In this document: in pieces, positions 8,206 through 16,939 of the stretch
How positions within the stretch are numbered: position 1 is the first letter of the stretch
How the letters are laid out: each line of letters starts with the position of its first letter
Assembly: GCF_040536835.1 (NCBI RefSeq)
Contig: NZ_CP159578.1
Span: 2,666,001 to 2,730,000 of the forward strand
DNA: 64,000 nucleotides
Direction of reading: 5' to 3'
Source: Salinicola endophyticus
GTDB lineage: Bacteria > Pseudomonadota > Gammaproteobacteria > Pseudomonadales > Halomonadaceae
The notes under the pieces: generated by a model
Seen by the model: only the letters and a program-made list of their open reading frames with translations
The model's database searches: none
Told to the model about the DNA's origin: nothing
Made by a program: the position numbers and the translations under genes

Positions 8206-10185
8206 ATGCCCGCATTTCTTCAGCGTAGTCTCGGCAAGCGCCAACCCTGGCTGCGCCGCTGTTTCGCCGGTGCCCTGGGCCTGGCCCTGGTCGCTCCGGC
8301 GCTGGCCGCCACATCGAGCGACGACCTGGTGATGAAGCAGGCCCTGGACGCCGCGCGCGACCAGCGCTGGGACGCCATCGACCAGGCCGCGATCCAGGAT
8401 CACGTGCTCGCCGGCTACGTCGAGTACCACCGCCTGCGTGCACGGCTGAGCACCGCTTCCGCGGCCGAGGTCAACGCCTTCATCACGCGCTACGGCGACT
8501 CGCCGCTGGCGGAATGGATGCGCGGCACGGCGCAGACGCGCTTCGGCCAGCAGGGTCGCTTCGCCGACCTGCTGGCGATCAGCGACGGCGAGCCCGATGG
8601 CGCCATTCGCCAGTGCTACTACTATACCGCCCTGCTCGACCGTGACCCCGCCCGCGCCGCAGCCGGCGGCGAGACACTGTGGCATGTCGGCGCCTCCCAA
8701 CCGGACGCCTGCGATGCCCTTTTCGCCACCCTGACCCAGCGTGGCGTGCTCACCGCCGAGGACACCTGGGAGCGCATGATGCTGGCCTGGGAAAACGGCC
8801 AGAGCGGCCTGGTGAGCTACCTCGAGCGCAGCCTGGGAGATACCTGGCAGCCCGCCATCACCCAGTTCGAGCGCGTCAGCGCCAACTATGCCGCGGTCAC
8901 CCAGATCCCGCAGGACCTGGGGCCCGGAAAAGGCGCCGCCGGCGCGCTGACCGCTGCCACCATGCACGCTTTTACCCGCGCCGACACCGAGGCCGCGCTG
9001 GAGGCGTGGCGCAAGATCGCGCCGCACGCCGTGCTGAGCGACACCCAGCGTCAGCGCATCGAGCGCGACCTGGCGTTCTACTCCATGGTCCGCGATGTCG
9101 CCAACAACCAGGGCTGGGTCGACGCCAACCTGCCGCGGCTCGCCGATGCCAACCTGATCGAACTGCGCATCCGCAATGCGGTGACCTCGGGCCATTGGCA
9201 GAACGTGGTGCGCTGGACCCAGGCGCTGCCCGCCGAGGCGCGCGGCGACGCCCACTGGCAGTACTGGCTGGGGCGCGCCCAGGCGGCACTGGGCAACGAT
9301 GAGGCTGCGCGACGCGCCTACGCAACCGCGGCCAACGAGCGCAGCTTCTTCGGCTTCGCCGCCGCCGACCGCCTGGGCCAGCCCTACCATCTGCAGATGA
9401 GTGACACCCATGTCACCACGCTACAGCAGGAGCTGACCAATATGCTGCCGGTGGTCCAGCGTACCGAGGCGCTGATGCGCATCGGCGAGGAGGGACTGGC
9501 GCGCAGCGAGTGGTATACCGCCGCCGCCCGCGACACCCCGGAGCAGGCCGCGGCCCTGGCCGACTACGCCATTCGCCAGGGCTGGTACGCCATGGCGGTG
9601 CAGACCACCATCGCCGCCAAGCAGTGGGACGCCCTGCCGTGGCGCTTCCCGGCCGCCTATCGCGACGCCTTCCTGCACTGGGGCGAGCGCCAGCAGGTCG
9701 ACCCCTTCCTGCTGATGGGCATCGCCCGCCGCGAGAGCGCCTTCAACCCCGAGGCGATGTCACCCGTGGGTGCCCGCGGCCTGATGCAGCTGATGCCGGG
9801 TACCGCCGACCACGTGGCTCGCCAGCTCGGCATCGCCGCGCCCAGCAGTGCCGAGCTGTTCCAGCCGCAGACCAATATCCGCCTCGGCAGCAGCTATATC
9901 CGCAGCATGCTGGAGCGCTATCGCGGCAATCGCATCGCCGCCACCGCGGCCTACAACGCCGGCCCTCAGCGGGTCGACCGCTGGCTCAGCAGCGCCCCGC
10001 GGGAGTTCGATCGCTTCGTCGAGAGCATTCCGTTCCGCGAGACCCGCGACTACGTGCAAGCGGTGCTCGCCTATCGGGTGATCTTCGAGAGTCTAGCCAA
10101 GCAGGGTGATACCCAGGGCGTGGCCATGCTGACGCCGGCCGAGCGCCAAGGGCGCTACGACCCGACCCTGATCGCCAGCAACTGA
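8206..10185 (+). CDS. slt: Soluble lytic murein transglycosylase
   Basis: Periplasmic exo-lytic transglycosylase that cleaves MurNAc-GlcNAc bonds with formation of 1,6-anhydromuropeptides. The 659-residue product has a signal peptide (ALGLALVAPALA), a long alpha-helical superhelical U/L-domain, and a C-terminal SLT domain with the catalytic Glu in GIARRESAFNPEAMS, then GARGLMQLMPGTA and AAYNAGPQRVDRWL. E. coli Slt70 is 645 residues. The start at 8206 is preferred because GAGAGAG lies about 6 nt upstream and it gives a clean signal peptide. Two hairpins follow the gene. Confidence 0.95.
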   Translation: MPAFLQRSLGKRQPWLRRCFAGALGLALVAPALAATSSDDLVMKQALDAARDQRWDAIDQAAIQDHVLAGYVEYHRLRARLSTASAAEVNAFITRYGDSPLAEWMRGTAQTRFGQQGRFADLLAISDGEPDGAIRQCYYYTALLDRDPARAAAGGETLWHVGASQPDACDALFATLTQRGVLTAEDTWERMMLAWENGQSGLVSYLERSLGDTWQPAITQFERVSANYAAVTQIPQDLGPGKGAAGALTAATMHAFTRADTEAALEAWRKIAPHAVLSDTQRQRIERDLAFYSMVRDVANNQGWVDANLPRLADANLIELRIRNAVTSGHWQNVVRWTQALPAEARGDAHWQYWLGRAQAALGNDEAARRAYATAANERSFFGFAAADRLGQPYHLQMSDTHVTTLQQELTNMLPVVQRTEALMRIGEEGLARSEWYTAAARDTPEQAAALADYAIRQGWYAMAVQTTIAAKQWDALPWRFPAAYRDAFLHWGERQQVDPFLLMGIARRESAFNPEAMSPVGARGLMQLMPGTADHVARQLGIAAPSSAELFQPQTNIRLGSSYIRSMLERYRGNRIAATAAYNAGPQRVDRWLSSAPREFDRFVESIPFRETRDYVQAVLAYRVIFESLAKQGDTQGVAMLTPAERQGRYDPTLIASN

Positions 10186-10212
10186 GGCGCTTCTCGAAGT
10201 CTGAAGGAGAGT

Positions 10213-10247
10213 CGGCCAGGCCCTGCGACACGCACAGGGCCTGGCCG
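10213..10247. terminator. Hairpin between convergent slt and exoD
   Basis: A 13-bp perfect stem (10213-10225 with 10235-10247) with a 9-base loop follows slt by 28 bp. A second 7-bp hairpin (10266-10282) lies between it and the exoD stop. Neither has a strong U-tract, but the placement between convergent genes fits bidirectional termination. Confidence 0.6.
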
Positions 10248-10302
10248 AGGATGGCGAGAGCACTGGCCTTGCACGGCAAGGCTGTGATCCCGAGCAAAGA
10301 GA

Positions 10303-10881
10303 CTACAGCAGCCAGATCCCCAGCCCGAGGCCACCACCGAGGGTGATCAACAACCCCGCCAGCATCATCAGGCCGTCACCGGCGGTCAGCCCCAGTGCCA
10401 TCACCACGATCGCCAGCGCCGGCAGCGCGGCCGCGAACGGCAGCAGCTCCAGCGGCATCATCGACAGCCCCAGCAGGGTCATCAGCAAGGCCAGCAGGCG
10501 CTGGGTCAAGCTGCCCAGCAGCCACGTCAGGCGCGGCTGCAGCAGGCGGTCGATGCGTCGGGTCCAGGGCTTGGCTCGCGCGGCGATGCGGTGCCAGCGC
10601 GCGTGACTGATCCCCCGCCGGGCGAGCCGCCGGGGCAGCCAGGGCGCCCGCCGCCCGAGCACCAGCTGGACCGCCATCAGCGCAATGAAGATCCCGCACA
10701 GGCTGGGCACCCCCGGCACGCCGCCGGTGGGCAGCAGCGCGATCAACCCCGGTATCAGCACCACCGGGCCGAAGCCGCGGGAATTGAAGGTCTCGACGAT
10801 GTCGCCGAGGGTGATGGTGTCATCCTCGACGCGCTCGTCGAGGGTGTCGAAGATAGCGGTGAGCTTCAGCCGCTCCGCCAT
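10303..10881 (-). CDS. ExoD-family exopolysaccharide-synthesis-type membrane protein
   Basis: The 192-residue product matches the ExoD family: N-terminal soluble part (LGDIVETFNSRGFGPVVLIP), then hydrophobic segments LIALLPTGGVPGVPSLCG, a basic loop, and PLELLPFAAALPALAIVV with a C-terminal helix. In rhizobia ExoD is linked to exopolysaccharide production and symbiosis; in other bacteria the function is unclear. It has about four or five predicted inner-membrane helices. No polysaccharide genes are nearby, so a role in exopolysaccharide here is not supported by context. Confidence 0.85.
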   Translation of the reverse strand: MAERLKLTAIFDTLDERVEDDTITLGDIVETFNSRGFGPVVLIPGLIALLPTGGVPGVPSLCGIFIALMAVQLVLGRRAPWLPRRLARRGISHARWHRIAARAKPWTRRIDRLLQPRLTWLLGSLTQRLLALLMTLLGLSMMPLELLPFAAALPALAIVVMALGLTAGDGLMMLAGLLITLGGGLGLGIWLL

Positions 10882-10963
10882 GCGTCACCTCCCTGTGACG
10901 TTGAAACGCGTTAACTTTGAAACCCTGTGACGTTGAAAAGAGACGCGGCCGCACCGGCCAGGG

Positions 10964-11380
10964 TCAGAGACCGCGGCGCGCGTGCTTGAGCGAGATCTGA
11001 TCGTTGAGGGTCCAGAAATCGTAGAGCACGCCGAGCAGGAAGAAGCCTCCGGTCACCAGATAGAGCAGGCCGGTGAGCCACTTGCCCATGTACATGCGGT
11101 GGATACCGAAGACACCCAGAAAGGTGAGCAGGATCCACGCCAGGGTGTAGCTGATCGGGCCGGCACGGAAGCGCAGGTCCGCCTCCCGATCCATGGCCGG
11201 GATCAGGAACAGGTCGATCAGCCAGCCGATGCCGAGTAGCCCCAGCGTCAGAAACCATAGGGTACCGGTCACCGGCTTGCCATAATAGAAGCGGTGAGAA
11301 CCGGTGAAACCGAAGATCCACAGCAGATAGCCGATGACCTTGCTGTGGGTATCGTTGAGTGCGACTTCGCCTCGTGCCAC
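10964..11380 (-). CDS. TM2-domain membrane protein (GTG start)
   Basis: A 138-residue protein with two TM2-type units: GYLLWIFGFTGSHRFYYG (near residue 15) and LGVFGIHRMYMGKW (near 85), each followed by a hydrophobic hairpin, LTLGLLGIGWLIDLF and FFLLGVLYDFWTL. TM2 proteins are small inner-membrane proteins of unknown function. The start is inferred as GTG at 11380 because AGGAG lies 8 nt upstream; an upstream TTG at 11404 overlaps that site and is unlikely. Separate from exoD by 82 bp on the same strand. Confidence 0.82.
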   Translation of the reverse strand: MARGEVALNDTHSKVIGYLLWIFGFTGSHRFYYGKPVTGTLWFLTLGLLGIGWLIDLFLIPAMDREADLRFRAGPISYTLAWILLTFLGVFGIHRMYMGKWLTGLLYLVTGGFFLLGVLYDFWTLNDQISLKHARRGL

Positions 11381-11910
11381 GGAAAAAACTCCTGAACTGT
11401 CCAAACACGGATGCCGCGAGCGCGGCTCGCGGTGAGCGACAGCTTACCCGAGAGCCCCGTCCTCATGCACCCTGCGCTTACCTAGCACGCTGGCAAGGGT
11501 CTCTCGGCGGCAGACGACGGCCAGTCGAATCCTCTGGCCTGCCGCGAGCGGTGCAATCCAATCGTCATATGCATATGGCCAACTTCTTAAAAAGGGTTAA
11601 GAAAACCATACCCGGTGCCGCGATCACCCCGGAAAAAAGGCGCGGGAGGGCTGTAGACGTGCACGTTTTTTCCATCTATGGTGCTTTAGCGGGGTATGGA
11701 GATCACTCGACCAAAGTCAAGCTGGCAATGCTTGACCGTCAGAATGACCCCCATGCATCATCCGCTGCGTAGGTTTGCAGGTAGAATGTCGTCAGTTGTC
11801 AGTCGCTCGTCGAACTCCTCTTGCGCATTCCCCCCTCGTCTTACCACGCATTTCGAGCTTCCCGTGGGGGGTGCTCGGCTTCACTACTAGGCAAGTTAAG
11901 GAAATCGACA
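11381..11910. other. Long intergenic region upstream of the cold-shock gene
   Basis: About 530 bases with no supported gene. An open frame from 11569 encodes a short basic peptide, but it lacks a ribosome site and recognisable features. Part or all may be a long 5-prime leader of the cold-shock gene, as is common for cspA-type genes; I could not fix a promoter. Confidence 0.5.
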
Positions 11911-12117
11911 ATGGCAACCGGCACTGTCAAATGGTTCAACGACACCAAAGGCTACGGGTTCATCTCTCCCGATGACGGCGGCGATGACCTGTTCGCGCAC
12001 TTCTCCGAAATTCAGGCAGAAGGCTTCAAGACCCTGCAAGACGGCCAGAAGGTCACCTTCGACGTCACTCAGGGCAAGAAAGGCCTTCAGGCCGCCAACA
12101 TCAAGGTCAACGGCTGA
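11911..12117 (+). CDS. Cold-shock protein, CspA family
   Basis: Single-stranded nucleic-acid-binding OB-fold protein of 68 residues. RNP1 is KGYGFISPD and RNP2 is DLFAHFSEI; the start [11 protein letters not shown] is the family N-terminus. AAGGA lies 8 nt before the ATG. It acts as an RNA chaperone; whether this paralogue is cold-induced cannot be told from the sequence. It has a strong intrinsic terminator 22 bp after the stop and a long upstream region. Confidence 0.95.
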   Translation: MATGTVKWFNDTKGYGFISPDDGGDDLFAHFSEIQAEGFKTLQDGQKVTFDVTQGKKGLQAANIKVNG

Positions 12118-12138
12118 GTTAGCCAACCCTTGAGAAGA

Positions 12139-12165
12139 AAGCCCACCTTAGCGGTGGGCTTTTTT
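12139..12165 (+). terminator. Cold-shock gene intrinsic terminator
   Basis: A 9-bp stem (12139-12147 with 12153-12161), 5-base loop and a run of seven Ts (12159-12165) lie just after the csp stop codon. Confidence 0.9.
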
Positions 12166-12181
12166 ATGGGCGCCGTTTGCG

Positions 12182-12622
12182 TCAGCTCTCGCCGATATCT
12201 TCGTTCCAGACCTCGGGGTGAGCGTCGATGAAGCGCGCCATCAGCTCGCGACAGTCGGCGTCGTCCAGCACCTCCACCTCGACACCGCGCTCACGCAGCA
12301 GCGCCTCTTCGCCGAGGAAGGTGCGATTCTCCCCCACCACCACCCGTGGAATGCCGTAGAGCAGGATCGCCCCGCTGCACATCGAACATGGCGACAGCGT
12401 GGTGTAGAGCACACTGTTGCGATAGACGCTGGCGGGCTGCCGCCCGGCGTTCTCCAGCGCATCCATCTCGCCGTGGAGCACGGCGCTGCCACGCTGCTGG
12501 CGCTGATTGTGGCCGCGCCCGATGATTCGCCCTTCGTGTACCAGCACCGAGCCGATCGGCACGCCGCCCTCTTCCAGACCCAGACGCGCCTGTGCGATGG
12601 CCGCCTGCATGAAGTCATCCAT
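12182..12622 (-). CDS. Zinc cytosine deaminase, yeast FCY1-like (nucleoside/cytosine deaminase family)
   Basis: A 146-residue zinc hydrolase of the cytidine-deaminase superfamily. The zinc and catalytic motif is LHGEMDALENAG (about 50-61) with PCSMCSGAILLYGIPR (about 79-94) supplying the two Cys ligands. The arrangement GRGHNQR, SVLYTTLSPCSMC, RVVVGENRTF and the C-terminal WNEDIGE closely follows Saccharomyces Fcy1 from memory, rather than the E. coli amidohydrolase CodA or tRNA deaminase TadA. Likely reaction: cytosine to uracil plus ammonia, in the cytosol. No codB-like permease is adjacent. A palindromic repeat begins 19 bp upstream of the start. Confidence 0.85.
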   Translation of the reverse strand: MDDFMQAAIAQARLGLEEGGVPIGSVLVHEGRIIGRGHNQRQQRGSAVLHGEMDALENAGRQPASVYRNSVLYTTLSPCSMCSGAILLYGIPRVVVGENRTFLGEEALLRERGVEVEVLDDADCRELMARFIDAHPEVWNEDIGES

Positions 12623-12640
12623 ATCCTGCTCTCCCGAAGG

Positions 12641-12788
12641 CTAGGCTCTGTACGAAAACTACCTGCGCTCGGCAATACGGCGTTAAAAATCGGCTCAAAA
12701 TGCTCATTTACACCCTGTAAACTCCGCGTTTTCGCCGATTTTTGCCTTGTCTTGCCTTCGCTCGCTGACTTTTCGTACAAACCCTAGG
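12641..12788. repeat. Long copy of a palindromic repeat (148 bp), family A
   Basis: Inverted ends: CTAGGCTCTGTACGAAAACT at the left and CCTAGGGTTTGTACGAAAAG on the opposite strand at the right. The interior also folds on itself (TTAAAAATCGGC versus GCCGATTTTT). No coding capacity. Shorter copies without the interior lie at 16864-16917 and 28630-28682, and a decayed right end is seen at 45504-45528. Fits a MITE or REP-like family. Confidence 0.75.
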
Positions 12789-12799
12789 GTCAATGATCG

Positions 12800-12854
12800 C
12801 TCAGTCGTCTCTCAGTCGTCTCTCAGTCGTCTCTCAGTCATCTCTCAGCCATCT
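12800..12854. repeat. Tandem repeat, 11 bp x 5
   Basis: Five head-to-tail units of CTCAGTCGTCT; the first three are identical, the fourth has one change and the fifth two. The last unit contains the stop codon and final codons of the lipid kinase gene on the minus strand, so unit number could alter only the 3-prime untranslated region. Confidence 0.9.
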
Positions 12855-13765
12855 CTCAACAACGGGCAGCGTGACGGCACCACCAGCGGCAGCGCCTCGC
12901 CTTCGAGCGACGCGCGGAAGCGGCGATAGCGGCGCGGCTCACCATCGAGGTTGAGCGGGAAGGCACCGTCGCTGTCGAACTCCACCCAGGGTACCCGCAG
13001 ATAGCGTACGAACTCGCCGTCGTTGGGCAGATTCTCCAGTTCGTCGATGATGCGCTTGAGTTCGCCGAGCGAGCTGAAGTGGCGTACGAACAGCAGCTCC
13101 AGCAGGCCATCGTCGATCCGGGCCGAGGGCGCCAGCCGCTGACCGCCGCCGGCCTGGGCTCCATTGCCGATCGCCAGCATGAACAGTGGCACCCGCGCCT
13201 CGCCCTCGGGCCAGCGCAGGTGCCCCTCGAACGGCTGATAGTTCCACGCCTTGAGCATGCCCATCAGCGAGTAGGCGCCGCCGCCGAGCAGGCGTTTGAG
13301 CCCGACCGGCGTCGAGGTGGTGATCTCGGCACCGAAGCCCCCGGAGGCGACGTTGATGAACGCCTCGTCGTCGAGCATGCCGACATCCACGCGCCGGGTA
13401 TCGCCGGTCAGCGCCAGTTCGAGCGCGGCCGTCGGGGTCATCGGCAGTTCGAGACCATGGGCGAAATCGTTGGCACTGCCCAGCGGCAGAATGCCCAGCG
13501 CGGGACGCTGCTCGACCGGGTGGCGCATCAGTCCGGCGACGGTCTCGTTGATCGAGCCATCGCCGCCACCGGCGATCACCCGCGAGGCGCCCGCCGCCAC
13601 CGCCTCGTCGACCAGTCGGGTACCGTCACCCTCCTCCCAGGTGACACGCACCGAAAGCTCGTGCCCCCGCGCACGCAGCGACTTCACCGCACTGCGAATC
13701 TCCGGCTGCTGCGCGGACTTGCCGTTGAGTATCAACCACGTCGTGCCCTCGCCATGACTGGCCAT
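12845..13765 (-). CDS. YegS-type lipid kinase (diacylglycerol kinase catalytic domain)
   Basis: The 306-residue product has the DAGK/NAD-kinase-like fold: nucleotide motif VIAGGGDGSINETVAGL (about 63-79) and LPLGSANDFAHGL (about 93-105). E. coli YegS is a metal-dependent phosphatidylglycerol kinase of 299 residues; the substrate here is inferred only. The start at 13765 (MASHGEGTT) has AAGGA about 10 nt upstream; a start further up would add an unconserved leader. The stop codon lies inside an 11-bp tandem repeat. Confidence 0.88.
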   Translation of the reverse strand: MASHGEGTTWLILNGKSAQQPEIRSAVKSLRARGHELSVRVTWEEGDGTRLVDEAVAAGASRVIAGGGDGSINETVAGLMRHPVEQRPALGILPLGSANDFAHGLELPMTPTAALELALTGDTRRVDVGMLDDEAFINVASGGFGAEITTSTPVGLKRLLGGGAYSLMGMLKAWNYQPFEGHLRWPEGEARVPLFMLAIGNGAQAGGGQRLAPSARIDDGLLELLFVRHFSSLGELKRIIDELENLPNDGEFVRYLRVPWVEFDSDGAFPLNLDGEPRRYRRFRASLEGEALPLVVPSRCPLLRDG

Positions 13766-13906
13766 ACCGATCGAATCCTTTCCTTGGGGCGACGCTCGCG
13801 CGGCGCCTTGATCTTCCGCTGTCACCGCAGTGCAGTCTAGCAGCCCGCCGCGGCAACGGCTGCTCGCCGTGGCGACGCCAGGCCGCTATGGGCTGGCTCG
13901 CCGCCC

Positions 13907-15073
13907 TCAACCCCAGCGCCGCGCCAGGACCCACAGCAGGAGCCCGCCGCCGGTACACAGCGCGGTGAGCGTGAACTGAGGCGCCAGCGGCGTCATCAGC
14001 GCCAGGGTGGCGACGATTGCGCCGCCGCCCAACTGAATCGCCCCGAGCAGCGCCGCGGCGGTGCCAGCACGCTCGGGAAACGGCTCCAGCGCCAGACTGG
14101 CCGCGGAGCCCAAGATCATCGAGAAGCCCACCGACAGCAGTGCCACCGGCGCCATGAAGGTGGCCACCGAGAGTGGTACCCCCAGATAGAGCGCGGTGAT
14201 CAGCAGGCCCCCACCCATCACCACCACCAGCCCGCGCTGTACCGTGGCTTGGCGTCCCCAGCGATGCATCAGGCGTGGCACGAAGAAGAACGCCAGGGTG
14301 CTCACCAGCGCGTTGGCGCCGAACCACAGGCTGAATACCCACTCGGGCTGCCCCAGCCGGCCCATCACGATCACCGGCGCGGCCGAGACGTAGACCAGAA
14401 TCGCCGCCATCATCGTGCTCACCAACAGCGCATAATAGAGGAAGCGCGGGTGGCCGAGCACCGGACGATAGCGTGACCAGCGGTAGAGCCTGCGTTCGAT
14501 CGGGGTATCGGTCGGTCGCGTCTCGCCGAAGCGCCACCAGGCACCGAGGCAGAGCAGCGCGGCGAACCCCATCATGAAAGCGAAGTTGCTGCGCCAGCCA
14601 AAGGCCACGGTGAGCGCGCCGCCGATCACCGGGGCGAGCGAGGGCACCAGCGTCAGCGAGCCGTTGAGATAACTGTAGAGCTTGGCCCCGGTCTCCGGTG
14701 GGTAGCTATCGCGCACCGCCGCAAAGGCTACCGTGACCGTGGCGCAGGCGCCCAGCCCCTGCAGTACGCGGGCCGCGTAGAGCCACTCCAGAGTCGCCGC
14801 GCCGAGCCCCATCAGCGCGCCGGCCAGGTAAGTCAGGGCGCCGCCGAGCAGCACCGGCCGGCGGCCGAAGCGGTCGGCCAGCGGCCCCACCAGCACCTGC
14901 CCGACGCCCACGCTGAGCAGGAACAGGGTGATGGTCACCTGGAGCGCGGCGAACGGACGCTCGAACTCGCGCGCCATCGCGGTCAAGGCAGGCAGATAGA
15001 TATCGATGGCCAGGGGCGACAGCATGACTGCGCCCATCAGCACCCAAAACGGCGGACGTCCTCTGCCCTGCAT
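13907..15073 (-). CDS. Bcr/CflA-family multidrug efflux MFS transporter
   Basis: A 388-residue inner-membrane proton antiporter with about 12 helices. The MFS motif A is GPLADRFGRRPVLLGG (about 63-78), and the first helix has LSPLAIDIYLPAL, characteristic of the Bcr/CflA drug-resistance group (bicyclomycin, chloramphenicol-type export). The specific drug cannot be read from the sequence. It lies alone between the lipid kinase and mgtC-type gene, all on the same strand with gaps above 100 bp. Confidence 0.9.
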   Translation of the reverse strand: MQGRGRPPFWVLMGAVMLSPLAIDIYLPALTAMAREFERPFAALQVTITLFLLSVGVGQVLVGPLADRFGRRPVLLGGALTYLAGALMGLGAATLEWLYAARVLQGLGACATVTVAFAAVRDSYPPETGAKLYSYLNGSLTLVPSLAPVIGGALTVAFGWRSNFAFMMGFAALLCLGAWWRFGETRPTDTPIERRLYRWSRYRPVLGHPRFLYYALLVSTMMAAILVYVSAAPVIVMGRLGQPEWVFSLWFGANALVSTLAFFFVPRLMHRWGRQATVQRGLVVVMGGGLLITALYLGVPLSVATFMAPVALLSVGFSMILGSAASLALEPFPERAGTAAALLGAIQLGGGAIVATLALMTPLAPQFTLTALCTGGGLLLWVLARRWG

Positions 15074-15181
15074 CGCAACCTCGTCATCCCGGCAAGAGCG
15101 CCCACTCTAGCGGCTGGCACAAGGATGACAAGCATTCTCGTCGCCGCACAGCAGCGACAGCCTGGCAGCCGGACATGACGC

Positions 15182-15880
15182 TCAACCGTCGCCGGCGGGT
15201 GTCAGCTGGAACTCGCGCAGCGCCGGCAGACCACGCAGATGCTCCGCCAGCGGCCCCAGGTGACCACGATCGTGGGTGCGCAACAGCAGGCGATACTCGA
15301 ACTGCCCACCATCGTCGCGGGTGCGATAGCTCAGGCTCTCGACATGCAGGCCATAGCCCTGGACCAGCGCCAGGATATCGCGCTCCTCGGGTACCTCTGC
15401 GCTGGCGTAGCGCAGCGTGCAGCGGGCGTAGCGCCTGCCGGGCAGACGCGCCTCGACCCGACGGAACAGCGACAGCGTCAACAGCGTGATCAGGGTCGCC
15501 ATGATCCCCGGAAACAGAAAGCCGATGCCGTAGAGGATGCCCAGTGCCGCGGTGATCCAGATCGAGGCGGCAGTGGTCAGCCCGCGCACGGTCAACCCCT
15601 CCTTGAAAATCACCCCCGCGCCGAGAAAGCCGATCCCGGTCATGATGCCCTGGGCCATGCGCGTGGGGTCGGTGCGCACCGTGGCCTCGGGCACCGTGTT
15701 CCCCAGCCACTGCCACTGGTAGACCGTCACCATCATCAGCAGCGCCGAGGCCACACATACCAACGCGTGGGTGCGAAACCCCGCCGGGCGACCATGGAAG
15801 GTACGCTCCAGGCCAATCAGACTGCCCGCCAGCCAGGCCATGCCCAGGTGGATCACAATCGTCACACTGACTGCCGACAT
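15182..15880 (-). CDS. MgtC/SapB-family membrane protein
   Basis: A 232-residue protein with an N-terminal MgtC membrane domain (LAGSLIGLERTFHGRPAG near residue 18; GIMTGIGFLGAGVIFKEG near 78) and a C-terminal soluble ACT-like domain (about 150-230). MgtC proteins modulate F-ATP synthase and help survival at low magnesium in pathogens; the role in a free-living bacterium is not settled. No magnesium transporter is adjacent. Confidence 0.88.
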   Translation of the reverse strand: MSAVSVTIVIHLGMAWLAGSLIGLERTFHGRPAGFRTHALVCVASALLMMVTVYQWQWLGNTVPEATVRTDPTRMAQGIMTGIGFLGAGVIFKEGLTVRGLTTAASIWITAALGILYGIGFLFPGIMATLITLLTLSLFRRVEARLPGRRYARCTLRYASAEVPEERDILALVQGYGLHVESLSYRTRDDGGQFEYRLLLRTHDRGHLGPLAEHLRGLPALREFQLTPAGDG

Positions 15881-16018
15881 TCGTGGCTATCTCCTTGTCT
15901 CATTTACCGCTATCGTTTCAGCATCAGATACGTTTCAGCATAACCGCCGCCGTGGCCATGACCAGATCGCGCGGCGGTCATGCCGTGCGTCCCGTCCATC
16001 GCTCGGAAGGATCCGACC

Positions 16019-16867
16019 TTGAACAAGCCCAACGACCTGACCCCGCCCAGCCGCGTCCGCGATGAACAGGAGGAGCACGACCTGCAGCTCGATGGCGACA
16101 ACCTTCCCTCCCGCGCCGCCGCGGTCCACGAGAAGATCCGCGAAGAGGGCGAGAAGGAGCTCAACCGCACCGTCTCCGCGCTGGCGTGGTCAGCGGTGGC
16201 CGCCGGCCTGTCGATGAGCTTCTCGATGCTCGCCAAGGGACTGCTGCGGGCCCATCTGCCGGATACCGACGTCGGCTTCCTGGTCGAGTCGTTCGGCTAC
16301 ACCATCGGCTTTCTGGTCGTGATCATGGCACGCCAGCAGCTGTTCACCGAGAATACCGTCACCGCGGTACTGCCGGCGATGAGCCAGCCACGCCTGAGCA
16401 AGTTCCTGTGTCTGCTGCGGCTATGGGGCGTGGTGCTGCTAGGCAACCTGGTCGGGGTGGCGATCTCGGCCTGGGCGATCCTCGCCCTGCCGATCTTCTC
16501 CGCCGAGACCCATCAGGCGTTTCTCACCCTGGGCGAGCATATCCTGGAGAACACGCCGATGCAGATGTTCGCCAAGGGCATCGTCGCCGGGTGGATGATC
16601 GCCACTATGGTCTGGCTGCTGCCCAGCGCCGGCAGCGCCAAGATCTGGGTGATCCTGATCGTCACCTACCTGGTGGCGATCGGCGAGTTCACCCATATCA
16701 TCGTCGGCTCCACCGAGGTGATGTATCTGGTCTTCTCCGGCCACGCCAGCTGGTCCGAGTACCTCTTCCATTTCGGCCTGCCGACGCTGCTGGGCAACGT
16801 CTTCGGCGGCACCTTCATCTTCGCCCTGATCAGTCATGCGCAGATCCGCAGCGACGGCGAACGCTAG
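16019..16867 (+). CDS. Formate/nitrite transporter (FNT)-family protein, YfdC-like, TTG start
   Basis: A 282-residue membrane channel-type protein with six helices, including GFLVVIMARQQLFTENT (the FNT family signature region) and GNVFGGTFIFALISH near the C-terminus. The polar, acidic N-terminus (about 55 residues, EEHDLQLDGDN) is typical of the YfdC branch, whose substrate is unknown. TTG at 16019 is chosen because GGAAGG sits 7-8 nt upstream, whereas the ATG at 15980 has no ribosome site. The TAG stop lies inside the terminal CTAGG of a repeat copy. Confidence 0.85.
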   Translation: MNKPNDLTPPSRVRDEQEEHDLQLDGDNLPSRAAAVHEKIREEGEKELNRTVSALAWSAVAAGLSMSFSMLAKGLLRAHLPDTDVGFLVESFGYTIGFLVVIMARQQLFTENTVTAVLPAMSQPRLSKFLCLLRLWGVVLLGNLVGVAISAWAILALPIFSAETHQAFLTLGEHILENTPMQMFAKGIVAGWMIATMVWLLPSAGSAKIWVILIVTYLVAIGEFTHIIVGSTEVMYLVFSGHASWSEYLFHFGLPTLLGNVFGGTFIFALISHAQIRSDGER

Positions 16868-16917
16868 GCTTGGTACGAAAACTGCTTTCGCTCGCCGGCT
16901 TTTCGCAAGAGCCCTGG
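16864..16917. repeat. Short copy of palindromic repeat family A
   Basis: This 54-bp unit begins CTAGGCTTGGTACGAAAACT and ends TTTTCGCAAGAGCCCTGG. It matches both ends of the 148-bp copy at 12641-12788 but lacks the interior. It overlaps the FNT gene stop codon. Confidence 0.7.
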
Positions 16918-16939
16918 ACACGACTTCACACGGCCGCGC

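Noticed and set aside
11569..11772. Open frame upstream of the cold-shock gene encoding a basic 60-70-residue peptide
   Set aside because: No ribosome site, no recognisable domain, and it lies in a probable leader region.
12641..12788. Intact insertion sequence
   Set aside because: Only 148 bp with no transposase; treated as a non-autonomous repeat.
12800..12854. CRISPR-like array
   Set aside because: Units are only 11 bp, adjoining with no spacers; it is a simple tandem repeat.
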